The notes beneath the pieces are model-generated. The model ran no database searches. It saw only the letters and a program-made list of their open reading frames with translations, and was not told the DNA's origin. The translations under genes and the position numbers were made by a program. 64,000 nucleotides of DNA from Lichenihabitans psoromatis (GTDB lineage Bacteria > Pseudomonadota > Alphaproteobacteria > Rhizobiales > Beijerinckiaceae), in the NCBI RefSeq assembly GCF_004323635.1, contig NZ_CP036515.1, positions 2,295,501 through 2,359,500 of the forward strand, in the 5' to 3' direction. This document shows, in pieces, positions 52,042-60,756 of the stretch; within the stretch, counting starts at the first letter, position 1, and each line of letters begins with the position of its first letter.

Positions 52042-52641
52042 TCAACGTGGTGTAGAGCCGACCGAGACTGCCTTCGTGTCTTTGCTGCTTTGTCTAGCGA
52101 CAACTGCTCGTGCCCATTCATGGTCCGCTTGCGGACCATCGGCACCGTCCGTTGCTCCTACGAGTTGGCCGGGCTTCAAGTCAGTGACGCGTTTCCAGCC
52201 CTGGGAACTGCAAAGCAGTTTGAACATGCAGCCTTTGACGGTCATCTCGGCAGGATCGTCGCTCCAGATCTGGACATCATACGATTTACCGTTGTCGGCA
52301 TTATAGATTTGACCGCGATATACATTTCCGTCATGTGCGAGGCCAAGGATCATCTGGTGGCCGAGCAGCTTGCGCCCTTGTTTCTGGGCGTCTGGATTTT
52401 CTGTGTCGACCGCGAGATGGCCCTTGTCGTCACGTGGTTGCTGCATCCAGACGACATAGCCGCAAAGATGATCCTCTTTCATACCGCAGTGCTCTGTTCG
52501 AACACGGGCCCGCCCATCTTCAGTCACCCATGTGCCGATTGGCTCGGCTGCAAAAGCGGTAGAAATTTGCGCTCCAAGGAGATAGGCGCTGCTGACGAGC
52601 GCCGCCGTGCAGATGCATTCCACGAATCTGGTCAATGTCAC
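52042..52641 (-). CDS. DUF2147 exported protein
   Basis: 199 residues. A signal peptide (ICTAALVSSAYLLGAQISTA, cleavage near AFAAEP) precedes a DUF2147 domain: GTWVTEDGRARVRTEHCG, LCGYVVWMQQPRDDKGHLAV, NADNGKSYDVQIW and VKGCMFKLLCSSQGWKRVTD. The paired Cys residues (HCG, LCG, KGC, LLC) probably form disulfides in the periplasm. Function is unknown. The Ser/Lys-rich C-terminus extends about 25 residues past the domain. It lies between the two candidate TetR operators, but no operator lies in its own upstream region. Confidence 0.85.
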   Translation of the reverse strand: MTLTRFVECICTAALVSSAYLLGAQISTAFAAEPIGTWVTEDGRARVRTEHCGMKEDHLCGYVVWMQQPRDDKGHLAVDTENPDAQKQGRKLLGHQMILGLAHDGNVYRGQIYNADNGKSYDVQIWSDDPAEMTVKGCMFKLLCSSQGWKRVTDLKPGQLVGATDGADGPQADHEWARAVVARQSSKDTKAVSVGSTPR

Positions 52642-52772
52642 ATTCTCCGGAGATTTTCTGAATTTAAGGTGCTTCTGACAACGAAGGCGCCGGGTATGGT
52701 GTGGCGCGCAAGCTCATTGCTCGATCAACCACAAGGTGGACAGCTTTTTCGGCGCCTAATGGATTTCGATGG

Positions 52773-53390
52773 TCAACCGAGCTTGCGAACGCCAGGCAGT
52801 TCGCCCGACAGGCCGGCATCTAGAATCCCAGTAAATTGGGCGAGCGCAGGTCCGTCTTCGTAGCTGGAAACAAGCGCCTTGCTCACGACGACGCCCTTCA
52901 AAAAGAAATTGATGGCTTCGTACAGCGCCTGAGGATCGCATCGCGGCGAGGTCGCGAGGGCTGAAAGCCGCTCCACAATCCAAGTACGGCGCTCCTCCTC
53001 CATCGCGATCAATGTCGTCGCAATGCTGCTATTGCGGTTGGCTTCGGACCAGATCTCGAGACGCATTATTGCAGCATCCTGCGACAGCCCAAAGTAATAC
53101 CGCTTGACGATGCCCATCAGTGCGGCATGTGGGTCGCCTTGCAAGTCGAGTTGGGATATAAACGCGCGAGCAAAAATCCGCTCCCGATGCGCGATGCCGA
53201 TGACGACCGCTTGTTTTGAGTCGAAGTAACGGTAGATGTTTGCTGGGCTCATCGCAGCAGCTTTCGCAATGTCCTGCATCGTCGTGCGGTGGAATCCTGC
53301 GTTCACAAAGCACGTTTCTGCAGCACCAAGGATCATCTCCTGCCGCGCCGTGAGGGTATCAGCGACCCCGATCGAAACAGCAAGGGACAT
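52773..53390 (-). CDS. TetR/AcrR-family regulator
   Basis: About 205 residues from ATG 53390, with AGGAG eight bases upstream; the longer frame would start inside the operator. The HTH is FHRTTMQDIAKAAAMSPANI with YRYFDSKQAVVIGIA. The C-terminal ligand domain is helical (YFGLSQDAAIMRLEIWSEAN). A near-perfect palindrome lies 53 bases upstream of the start, and a close match sits upstream of the broken outer-membrane protein gene, pointing to autoregulation plus control of an envelope gene. The inducer is unknown. Confidence 0.9.
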   Translation of the reverse strand: MSLAVSIGVADTLTARQEMILGAAETCFVNAGFHRTTMQDIAKAAAMSPANIYRYFDSKQAVVIGIAHRERIFARAFISQLDLQGDPHAALMGIVKRYYFGLSQDAAIMRLEIWSEANRNSSIATTLIAMEEERRTWIVERLSALATSPRCDPQALYEAINFFLKGVVVSKALVSSYEDGPALAQFTGILDAGLSGELPGVRKLG

Positions 53391-53442
53391 CGGAACTCCT
53401 TTGGTAAGCCGACCACAATCGGTGTTTCTAGCCCACGAAAAT

Positions 53443-53466
53443 ATGATAATGAACATTCATTATCAT
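53443..53466. promoter_or_regulatory. 24-base palindrome, candidate TetR operator 2
   Basis: ATGATAATGAAC followed by ATTCATTATCAT forms an inverted repeat that is broken only at the central two positions. It is 53 bases upstream of the TetR start, where it would overlap the promoter. It matches operator 1 at 21 of 24 positions. Confidence 0.75.
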
Positions 53467-53832
53467 GTCAACTTGGGCGTCGATCCGTCGAAGTGAAGAC
53501 TGGCTTCAAAAGCCGAGATGGATGCTGGCCTTACTGACGAATTGAGCGGACTCCCTCTCGCCACAATCTGCTCCGATGTCGTCCCTGGAGCGCGGCGATC
53601 TTGGAGGATCAAGCGGCTGTTTGGTCGAGAGCCCTCCATCATGCCCTGTGGGTCAAGACAGGTCGATGGTCAAACGGATCTTGGCCGGTCTGACGGCGTC
53701 GCGCTTTTCGCGGCAGCCTCTTTACCTCGAAACCAGACGGGGAGCCTGTCGATCAAGCGGATCGGCATGCTCGTGCGAAGCAGGAGGCGTGAGGTCGAGG
53801 TTAGGTCATCGTCGTCTTTGTGACGAGGATCA
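53467..53832. other. Gap upstream of the TetR gene, no gene recognised
   Basis: 366 bases. The plus-strand frame 53518-53823 translates to low-complexity Arg/Ser-rich sequence without family resemblance. No repeats or terminator were seen. Confidence 0.5.
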
Positions 53833-54033
53833 TCATGCGGCAGGACGGCGTCTCGCCTCGTCCAGACCCTTGCTCGGTTCAGCGGTGTCGCGGGTCCGTG
53901 CGGCTTGGAGCAAGCGCTCCGTGACCCGATCGGCCCGCGCCGCGATCGTACCGAGGCTCAGCATTCCGACCGTCATCACGCCATAGCCGGCTGCCACGAC
54001 GAGAAAGGGCGTGCTGGTCAGGAAAGCGATCAT
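53833..54033 (-). CDS. Possible small single-pass membrane protein
   Basis: 66 residues with one membrane segment (PFLVVAAGYGVMTVGMLSLG) and a basic amphipathic helix (ARADRVTERLLQAARTRD) after it. GGAG is placed eight bases before the ATG. The composition pattern looks like a translated protein, but there is no named family, and no operon partner lies nearby. A shadow frame cannot be excluded. Confidence 0.45.
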   Translation of the reverse strand: MIAFLTSTPFLVVAAGYGVMTVGMLSLGTIAARADRVTERLLQAARTRDTAEPSKGLDEARRRPAA

Positions 54034-54409
54034 GCGGCATCTCCAGCTTGGGTGACGAGCACGAGGGAGAGGCGGGATGGCGCAAGCCAGCGATCCCCAT
54101 CGCGCAGTTTCGCAGGAGATTGAGCGCTAAAATCCTTTGGATTTTCTCCCGCGATTGCTTCAATTTTGCCGAATGCCGATCTTTTCGGAGCGCAATCGAG
54201 CTGTCCGGCTGGACGTGCGGGCGTGGATTGCTTCCCGTGTTGAAGCGCATCTCGCTCAGGCGAATGCGCGTTAAGTCACAGGAAAACTGCGCCAAAGCGA
54301 TGGCCGTGCGGCCATTGATTGGTATGATGAGGCATCCCCGCAACCGGTCATCCGAGCCATGGGGCAAGAGACGCACGGGCCCGAGAGCCCGGCTTTGGGA
54401 GGAATGTTG
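54034..54409. other. Upstream region of the ABC importer operon
   Basis: 376 bases without a gene. A small perfect hairpin AAAATCC-TTT-GGATTTT lies at 54128-54144. The operon promoter should be here, but no consensus pair of boxes stands out. GGAGGA at 54398-54403 is the ribosome binding site of the next gene. Confidence 0.5.
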
Positions 54410-55432
54410 ATGCGTGTCCTAACCTATGCAGTGCTGATGACAGCGACGATGCTGTCGACCTCGCTTCCGGCCAAGGCCGATACGGCCGATATGAAGATCG
54501 CCTTTTCCAACAATTATGCCGGCAATTCCTGGCGCCAGGCGATGTTGAAGAGCTATGGCGCCGTGGTGCAAAAGGCTGTCGACGACAAGATCGTCGGGGC
54601 CGCCGACATCTTCACGACCGCCGACAAGGAAGTGCCAACCCAGGCGGCACAGATCCAGAATCTGATCCTCCAGGGCTACAACGCCATTGTGATCAACGCG
54701 GCTTCGCCGGAAGCGTTGAACGGCGCCGTCAAACAGGCCTGCGACGCCGGCATCGTCGTTGTGTCCTTCGATGGGACCGTGACCGAACCCTGCGCCTATC
54801 GGGTGACGGTCGACTATCGCGCGCTTGCGGCGCATCAGATCGACTATATGGCCGAGCGGCTGCCCAAAGGCGGCAACCTCCTCGAGATCCGCGGTGTCGC
54901 GGGAACCTCGGTGGACGATGATTTCCACAACGGCTTCCTCGATGGATTGAAGAAACATCCCGAGTTCAAAGTGGTGAATGCTGTCGAAGGCGATTGGGAC
55001 GAAACGACGGCCCAGAAGGCTGTCAGCACGGTCTTGCCGTCACTGCCGGAGATCGTCGGCGTCGTGGACCAGGGCGGCGATGGTTATGGCGCCGCACAAG
55101 CCTTCAACACGGCTGGACGGCCCACCCCGATCATCATCATGGGCAATCGGCAGGATGAACTCGCCTGGTGGGTGCAGCAGAAAAAGGCGAATGGCTACGC
55201 GACATGGTCGGCCTCCAGCGCGCCAGGGGTCTCGAGCCTCGCGTTTTGGGTCGCTCAGCAGGTGCTGAATGGCGATAAGACCATTCCGCACGATTTGACC
55301 GACCCCTATCTCGCCTTCACCCAGGACACGGTCGAAGCGGCCTTGCCGAAGATCCCTGTCGGCGGTGTCGCGACGGTCGAATATAGTCAGGCCGATGCCA
55401 AGGCGATCATCGAAGCCAGCAAGAAGAAGTAA
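54410..55432 (+). CDS. Ribose-type ABC transporter substrate-binding protein
   Basis: About 340 residues. ATG 54410 is chosen because the ATG six bases earlier directly abuts GGAGGA. A signal peptide (VLTYAVLMTATMLSTSLPAK, cleavage after AKA or KAD) precedes a Peripla_BP_4 domain: MKIAFSNNYAGNSWRQAMLK, IQNLILQGYNAIVINAASPE and VDQGGDGYGAAQAFNTAGRP. It captures a sugar in the periplasm and delivers it to the permeases encoded downstream. The ligand cannot be deduced. A strong hairpin separates it from the ATPase gene. Confidence 0.92.
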   Translation: MRVLTYAVLMTATMLSTSLPAKADTADMKIAFSNNYAGNSWRQAMLKSYGAVVQKAVDDKIVGAADIFTTADKEVPTQAAQIQNLILQGYNAIVINAASPEALNGAVKQACDAGIVVVSFDGTVTEPCAYRVTVDYRALAAHQIDYMAERLPKGGNLLEIRGVAGTSVDDDFHNGFLDGLKKHPEFKVVNAVEGDWDETTAQKAVSTVLPSLPEIVGVVDQGGDGYGAAQAFNTAGRPTPIIIMGNRQDELAWWVQQKKANGYATWSASSAPGVSSLAFWVAQQVLNGDKTIPHDLTDPYLAFTQDTVEAALPKIPVGGVATVEYSQADAKAIIEASKKK

Positions 55433-55443
55433 CCGTGCTGGTT

Positions 55444-55475
55444 CGCCGTCCTGCGCCGGAGGGCGCAGGACGGCG
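55444..55475 (+). other. Strong intercistronic hairpin between binding-protein and ATPase genes
   Basis: CGCCGTCCTGCGCC pairs perfectly with GGCGCAGGACGGCG around a GGAG loop (14 base pairs). No T run follows. It is 12 bases after the binding-protein stop, where such hairpins usually protect the upstream message and lower expression of downstream genes. Confidence 0.75.
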
Positions 55476-55510
55476 ACGTCGGGTCGATGACTGGTTTGAT
55501 TGGGTCTTTG

Positions 55511-56995
55511 ATGGTGCTGCATGCAACGACGATCGCGCTCACGGGTGCACGGAAAACCTTCGGGGCCGTTCATGCGCTCGACGGTGTCGACCTCGCGATA
55601 TCGACACATGAATGCGTGGGCCTGATCGGTCACAACGGCGCCGGCAAATCGACGTTGATGCATGTGCTTGCCGGCACGCTCACCCCCGATGAGGCCACGA
55701 TCGCGGTGAACGGCGAAACCCTGACGCGCTATGGATTGGAGCCGGCGCGACGGCTCGGTATCCGCTGCGTGTTTCAGGAATTATCGCTCTGTCCCAACCT
55801 GACCGTGGCCGAGAATGCCCGCATCATGCACCCGAGCCTGCGCGGTTTCGGATGGCGGCGCCGGGCCGGGGCCCTGATTGCGGCAGCGCTCGATGAGATT
55901 TTCCCCGGCAACGGCATCGCGGCCGATGCGATCGTCGGCGACCTATCGATCGGCAAGCGCCAGATGATCGAGATCGCGCGCGCCTTCACGGTCACGACCG
56001 TGCCGGTCTCTCTCGTGATCTTGGATGAGCCGACCTCGTCGCTTGATGGCCACACCGCTAGTCAGTTGTTCGCCTTCCTCAGGCGCTCAGTCGCGAACGG
56101 GCTGAGTAGCATTCTGATCTCGCACATGCTCGGCGAGATCATCTCGACCTCCGACCGGGTCGTCGTCATGCGCGATGGCAGGATCGTGACCAGCGGACCG
56201 ACGGCCGCCTTCGATCGCAACAAGCTGGTGGTCGCGATGGGCGGCGCGGAAGTGCATGCGTCCGTCGCTGAGACCGATGCGGATGAAGGTCGGCCCGGCG
56301 GCGTTGCCGCCCCGACCGGGCCGATTCAGGTCCGCATTCGTCCGAAGCGACAGCCGAACGATCGCGTCCTCGTGGCACACGAGGGCGAAATCGTCGGGCT
56401 GGCCGGTCTTGCCGGGCATGGTCAGACCGATCTTCTGCTAGCGGTCTTCGATGCGGCCAAACGGAGGACAGGGCGGAGCGAGATCAACCAGAAGGTGGCG
56501 CTGGTTGCCGGCGATCGGCAAACCGACGGCATCTTTCCGTTGTGGTCCATTACCGAGAACATCGGCGTGCGCTCCCTGCCGCGATTTCGCCGTGGCTTCT
56601 TGCTGTCGACCGAGGCGGAGGACGCGCTCGCGGCGGAGTGGCAGAAGCGGATCAAGATCCGCACACCGGACATGCGACATCCTATCCTGTCACTCTCGGG
56701 GGGCAACCAGCAGAAAGCGCTCTTCGCGCGCGCTCTCGGGTCGGATGCGCGGATCGTCCTCATGGATGATCCGATGCGAGGCGTCGATATCGGCACCAAG
56801 CTCGACGTTTACGATCTCATCCGGCAGGAAGCCAAAGCCGGGCGCACCTTCCTCTGGTACACGACCGAGATGGATGAATTGAGCCACTGCGACCGCGTCT
56901 ATGTGTTTCACAACGGCGCCATCGTGGCGGATCTCGCCCGTGCCGACGTCAGCGAGGACAGCATCATTAGCGCCTCTTTTTCCGAAGCCGCCTGA
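55511..56995 (+). CDS. Sugar ABC transporter ATP-binding protein (RbsA-type, two NBDs)
   Basis: About 494 residues; ATG 55511 gives [18 protein letters not shown], and ATG 55487 is an alternative. NBD1 has Walker [10 protein letters not shown], signature [14 protein letters not shown] and Walker [17 protein letters not shown]2 has a degenerate P-loop ([10 protein letters not shown]), signature [15 protein letters not shown] and [20 protein letters not shown], the usual asymmetry of RbsA/MglA proteins. It powers the two permeases that follow. Three bases separate its stop from the first permease. Confidence 0.94.
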   Translation: MVLHATTIALTGARKTFGAVHALDGVDLAISTHECVGLIGHNGAGKSTLMHVLAGTLTPDEATIAVNGETLTRYGLEPARRLGIRCVFQELSLCPNLTVAENARIMHPSLRGFGWRRRAGALIAAALDEIFPGNGIAADAIVGDLSIGKRQMIEIARAFTVTTVPVSLVILDEPTSSLDGHTASQLFAFLRRSVANGLSSILISHMLGEIISTSDRVVVMRDGRIVTSGPTAAFDRNKLVVAMGGAEVHASVAETDADEGRPGGVAAPTGPIQVRIRPKRQPNDRVLVAHEGEIVGLAGLAGHGQTDLLLAVFDAAKRRTGRSEINQKVALVAGDRQTDGIFPLWSITENIGVRSLPRFRRGFLLSTEAEDALAAEWQKRIKIRTPDMRHPILSLSGGNQQKALFARALGSDARIVLMDDPMRGVDIGTKLDVYDLIRQEAKAGRTFLWYTTEMDELSHCDRVYVFHNGAIVADLARADVSEDSIISASFSEAA

Positions 56996-56997
56996 TC

Positions 56998-57972
56998 GTG
57001 AGCGTCGCAGCCGACACGGCCTCGCCCACCAGCACCGCTTTGCCGTCGTTTAGCCGTCTCTTGCGAATGGCGCTGCCGGCGCTTTCGATGGCGCTGATCG
57101 TGCTCGGCATCTGGGCCATGAACTCGCGGGCCATCAGCTATTTCGGTTTCACGCTGATGCTCAATCTCGCTGTGCCGGTCGCCCTCGCCACCGTCGGTCA
57201 GATGTTCGTCATGGCGGGCAACGATCTCGATCTGTCGATCGGGACGTTCGTTGGCTTTGTGGGCTGCGTCACGGCGACGATCCTGCATGATAATCCGGTC
57301 CTCGGTGTCGCGATCCTGGTCGGCTGCATTCTTGTCTATGCCTGTCTTGGAGCGTTGATCCACCTCCGTAATCTACCCTCGATCGTGGTGACGCTCGGGA
57401 TGTTCTTCGTCTGGCAGGGACTTGCGATTCTGCTGCTACCCAAGCCGGGGGGCCACGCCCCCGATTGGCTCAAGAGCCTCATGGCTCTTAAGATCCCGTT
57501 CGTGCCGTTCCCGATCGTCGCCGCGCTGGTGATTGGCATCGTGGCTTATGTCGGCCTCATGCGGACATCGTATGGGGCGGTGTTGCGCGGCGCCGGTGGT
57601 AATCCCGTCGCGGTTGAACGCGCGGGATGGTCACTCCTCAAGGCCAAGATGGTTCTGTTCGGTCTCACCGGGTTGTGCGGCGTCTTAGCCGGCATGGCCT
57701 TGATCGGCCTGACCACCTCGGCGGACGCCAATCTCGGTAACGGCTACACGCTTCTCTCGATCGCGGGCACGATCCTCGGCGGCGGCGAGTTCGTCGGCGG
57801 ACGCGTCTCGCCGATCGGCGCCGTCATCGGCGCCATGACCCTTACGCTCGCGGGCTCGCTGCTCAATTTCATGCACATCTCGCCGGATTGGCAGGTGGCG
57901 GCACAGGGCGGCATCCTCATCGTCGTACTTGCGGCGCGCGTCATCATCAATCGAACCGGAACGACCGCGTGA
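56998..57972 (+). CDS. Sugar ABC transporter permease (RbsC-type), first
   Basis: 324 residues with a GTG start two bases after the ATPase stop. Eight or more hydrophobic helices; the BPD_transp_2 signatures are GNDLDLSIGTFVGFVGC and YGAVLRGAGGNPVAVERAGW, and the end is GGEFVGGRVSPIGAVIGAMT. It pairs with the second permease to make the membrane channel. The stop overlaps the next gene in GTGA. Confidence 0.93.
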   Translation: MSVAADTASPTSTALPSFSRLLRMALPALSMALIVLGIWAMNSRAISYFGFTLMLNLAVPVALATVGQMFVMAGNDLDLSIGTFVGFVGCVTATILHDNPVLGVAILVGCILVYACLGALIHLRNLPSIVVTLGMFFVWQGLAILLLPKPGGHAPDWLKSLMALKIPFVPFPIVAALVIGIVAYVGLMRTSYGAVLRGAGGNPVAVERAGWSLLKAKMVLFGLTGLCGVLAGMALIGLTTSADANLGNGYTLLSIAGTILGGGEFVGGRVSPIGAVIGAMTLTLAGSLLNFMHISPDWQVAAQGGILIVVLAARVIINRTGTTA

Positions 57973-58919
57973 AGATGTCCTTGAAGACCATCCTGGCTCA
58001 ACCCTGGCTCTGGTCGTTTGTCGGCGCCGTGGCGGTTTGGATCGCCGCCATCCTCTATACCGGCGGCTATGGGGCGGGCGGCATGGTGTCGGCCGGCATC
58101 GCGCTGGCGGCTTTTTCGGTGATCGTCGGCACAGCGCAGATGTTCGTCGTCACGCTCGGACCCGGCAACGTCGATCTCTCGCTGCCGGCCAATATCGGGC
58201 TCGCCAGCGCTGTCGCCATGAAGGTGATGGGCGGATCGGACGACCGGATCGTGCTGGGCCTCGCTGCCGCGATAGCGGCCGGCATGGCGATCGGCGGAGC
58301 CAATTACCTGCTGATCCGACTTCTCCGCATTCCGCCCATCATCGCGACGCTGTCGGCCAGCTTCGTCATCCAGTCGATCGGCATCAGCTATGGTCGCGGC
58401 CTGCAGGTCAAACCGCCGCCGGGCTTTGCCGATGCGATGAGTGCGGCGGTCGACGGCGTGTCGCTGGTCGCGATCGGTGCCGTCTTGTTCAGCCTCGTGA
58501 TCGCGGTCCTCCTGCACCGCACCGTCTTCGGCCGCTCCGTTGCGGCCATCGGGCAGAACGCGCGGGCGGCTCGCCTTGCCAACCTGCCGGTCGAGCGGAT
58601 CAGGCTGCTGACCTACACTCTGAGCGGCGGGCTCGGCGGCCTCAGCGGGGCGCTTTTGGCGGGCTATTTTCGTGGCTCGTCGCTCGATATTGGCAACGAA
58701 TATCTCCTCACGTCGATCGCCGTCGTGGTGATCGGCGGGACCTCGGTGGCCGGAGGCAAGGCGAACGTCACCGGCCTGTGGGGCGCCTCGCTCTTTCTCG
58801 TCATGCTGCTGACCATGCTCAACACCTACGGGGTCAGCGCCGGGGTGCGCCTGCTGGTCACCGGCCTCGTCATCATCGGCGTGATTGTGGTCGCGGGCGG
58901 CCGCCGCACGGCGCGCTAA
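57969..58919 (+). CDS. Sugar ABC transporter permease (RbsC-type), second
   Basis: About 316 residues. GTG 57969 overlaps the previous stop; ATG 57975 is an alternative. Membrane helices and the family signatures are clear (LGPGNVDLSLPANIGLASAV, VAAIGQNARAARLANLPVER and VVVIGGTSVAGGKANVTGLW). It is a paralogue of the first permease, so the importer is a heterodimer, as in the minority of RbsC-type systems with two permease genes. Closing gene of the operon. Confidence 0.93.
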   Translation: MKMSLKTILAQPWLWSFVGAVAVWIAAILYTGGYGAGGMVSAGIALAAFSVIVGTAQMFVVTLGPGNVDLSLPANIGLASAVAMKVMGGSDDRIVLGLAAAIAAGMAIGGANYLLIRLLRIPPIIATLSASFVIQSIGISYGRGLQVKPPPGFADAMSAAVDGVSLVAIGAVLFSLVIAVLLHRTVFGRSVAAIGQNARAARLANLPVERIRLLTYTLSGGLGGLSGALLAGYFRGSSLDIGNEYLLTSIAVVVIGGTSVAGGKANVTGLWGASLFLVMLLTMLNTYGVSAGVRLLVTGLVIIGVIVVAGGRRTAR

Positions 58920-59103
58920 CCCCAACTCACGTGGAAGCGGGGGTCCGACACGCTCCGTGCCGCATCGTCGGACGCTGCGTCATGCTGGCTGCGCCTTCGG
59001 TTTGGTGATGCTGCCAAGCTATGCCAGAGAGGCGGCGACCGATCGACTGAAGGCGCTCCATCGCCGACAGCGCGACGGAACGAAGCCCTCTCATGGAACC
59101 GAA

Positions 59104-59964
59104 ATGCTGACGATCGTCTGTATGAAATGGGGTCAGACCTTCCTGGCCGAACACGTCAATGGTTTGTATCGGGGCGTTACGCGACATCTCAAGGAGCCCT
59201 TCCGGTTCGTTTGCCTCACGGATGATGCGGCCGGATTATCGGCTGGGATCGATGCCCGTCCAATTCCCGACCTCGGGCTGCCGCCCGAACGCTGGACATC
59301 TGGGTGCTGGCCCAAGCTGTCGGTGTTTATGCCCGGTCTCTTCGATGATGCCAGCCTCGTGATGTATATCGATCTCGACGTGGTGATCCTCGGCTCGCTC
59401 AGCATCTTCGTCGATCGGGCGCGTACGATCCCTGGCCTTCACATCCTGAAGGAATGGAACCCGATGCTCTGGAGCATCCTGCCTGCCGCGCTCAGGCCCG
59501 ACCGGGGAGCACAGGGGTCTCTCTTCGCCTGGGTCCCGAACCAGCAGCATATCATCTTCAACCGCTTCATGGCCGATCAGGAAGCTGCCTATGCGGTCGG
59601 CCACACCGATCAGGGCTTCATCGGTCTTGCGGCGAACACCAAGCATTATTGGCCGAGCGACTGGACCGTCAGCTTCAAACGGAGTTGCGTTTGGTATTAT
59701 CCGTTGAATTTGGTCTTTCGCCGCATCCGAGAGCCGAAGCATGCGCGGATCGTGGTCTTCCACGGCTCTCCGCGTCCCTGGGATCTTCTGGGCGACCGCA
59801 CAACGCGCTGGGGCACGTCCCGGAAATTCGGATTTGGTCCCGTGCCGTGGGTCCAGCGCTATTGGGCCGCAGACGCACCGACGGAAACGCGATCATTTAT
59901 AACAAAGGCAAATGACGGCTCCGCGTCGGCAGGGTACCGGCGACTAAAGCGGAGCCGATCATGA
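59104..59964 (+). CDS. Glycosyltransferase-like protein with a DxD motif
   Basis: About 286 residues from ATG 59104 (MLTIVCMKWGQTFLAEHVNG); ATG 59008 would add 32 residues. The GT-A fold is suggested by the N-terminal strand, FRFVCLTDDAAGLSAGI, and YIDLDVVILGSLSIFVDRAR, in which DLD is the metal-binding DxD. Further on, HTDQGFIGLAANTKHYWPSD and ARIVVFHGSPRPWDL resemble nucleotide-diphospho-sugar transferases of the GT8 class. No membrane anchor is seen. It lies 184 bases downstream of the importer and overlaps the next small gene by four bases (ATGA). Confidence 0.75.
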   Translation: MLTIVCMKWGQTFLAEHVNGLYRGVTRHLKEPFRFVCLTDDAAGLSAGIDARPIPDLGLPPERWTSGCWPKLSVFMPGLFDDASLVMYIDLDVVILGSLSIFVDRARTIPGLHILKEWNPMLWSILPAALRPDRGAQGSLFAWVPNQQHIIFNRFMADQEAAYAVGHTDQGFIGLAANTKHYWPSDWTVSFKRSCVWYYPLNLVFRRIREPKHARIVVFHGSPRPWDLLGDRTTRWGTSRKFGFGPVPWVQRYWAADAPTETRSFITKANDGSASAGYRRLKRSRS

Positions 59965-60182
59965 GCCTTTCTGAAGCGGATGAACTACGTCGTCGTCGCC
60001 TATACGACGCAACCTTCGTCAAACAACAGATTGCCGCCTTGGCGCCGGCGGCGCGTCTGCGGCATGAACGCGAGATCGACTCGTACCTTCTGGCCCTGCG
60101 ATCTTTCGAAAAACAAGCGGCCGGAAGTGACTATCCCCCGCCGCCTGCATTCCTTGAAAAGCGACGGTCCGCAGTGACTTAA
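59961..60182 (+). CDS. Small hypothetical protein coupled to the glycosyltransferase
   Basis: 73 residues; mostly helical and strongly charged (MSLSEADELRRRRLYDATFV, then LRHEREIDSYLLALRSFEKQ) with a Pro-rich end. No family is recognised. The ATG overlaps the glycosyltransferase stop (ATGA), so it is translationally coupled and may assist that protein. Its end overlaps the convergent DCC gene by four bases. Confidence 0.6.
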   Translation: MSLSEADELRRRRLYDATFVKQQIAALAPAARLRHEREIDSYLLALRSFEKQAAGSDYPPPPAFLEKRRSAVT

Positions 60183-60571
60183 GTCGCGGGTGTCTGCGGC
60201 CGGTGTGCGGCTGCGGCTGCGTCGAGACGCGTGACAAGTCGTTGTAGTCGTGGCCGAACGCGGAGGAAGATCCGGTAGAGCCGCTCCAGCGCAAACAGCA
60301 CGACCGGCTGGCGTGCCGCAAGCCCGAGAAGCCTCAGCCGCGGGATGGCTCGCCACATGGCCGCGAAGGCGGCCGCACCGGACAGCAGTTGGCCGTTTTC
60401 CAAGGCATGAAAACGGGCCAGCAGATCAGCTTTGTCGAGCGGGCAAGCCGCATCTTGACTCTCAAGATCGATAAAATCGATCGCCGAGCGCGTGTCGAGC
60501 CGATGCATCAGCACGATCTCGCGCCGACATAGCGGGCAGCTGCCGTCATACCAGACTGTTACTTTTTCCAT
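60179..60571 (-). CDS. DCC-family thiol-disulfide oxidoreductase-like protein (DUF393)
   Basis: About 130 residues from ATG 60571. The family hallmark is at the N-terminus: VWYDGSCPLCRREIVLM, with the CPLC motif that gives the family its name and a thioredoxin-like start, then IDFIDLESQD. The rest is helical with a hydrophobic stretch (LGLAARQPVVLFALERLYRI). Redox activity is assumed, not shown. The longer upstream frame runs toward the autotransporter terminator and is not likely to be translated. Confidence 0.9.
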   Translation of the reverse strand: MEKVTVWYDGSCPLCRREIVLMHRLDTRSAIDFIDLESQDAACPLDKADLLARFHALENGQLLSGAAAFAAMWRAIPRLRLLGLAARQPVVLFALERLYRIFLRVRPRLQRLVTRLDAAAAAHRPQTPAT

Positions 60572-60683
60572 GGTTGGGAGATGGTGCATGGATGCTGCTC
60601 GACAATGGCGGCCTGTCGGCGCACCGGACCCGACCCGTGAGCTTACGCATCCCGTGCGGTCGCGTTTGCTGATGGGGTGACGC

Positions 60684-60708
60684 AAAAGGGCCATCCGAAG
60701 ATGGCCCC
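60684..60708 (-). terminator. Rho-independent terminator of the autotransporter gene
   Basis: On the minus strand GGGCCATC-TTCG-GATGGCCC is followed by TTTT. The perfect 8-base-pair stem has a stable TTCG loop and lies about 50 bases after the autotransporter stop. Confidence 0.88.
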
Positions 60709-60756
60709 GTTGGCTTTTGAGGTGGCGTTCCGCGAGGCGGACTTTTGCGAAGCGGA

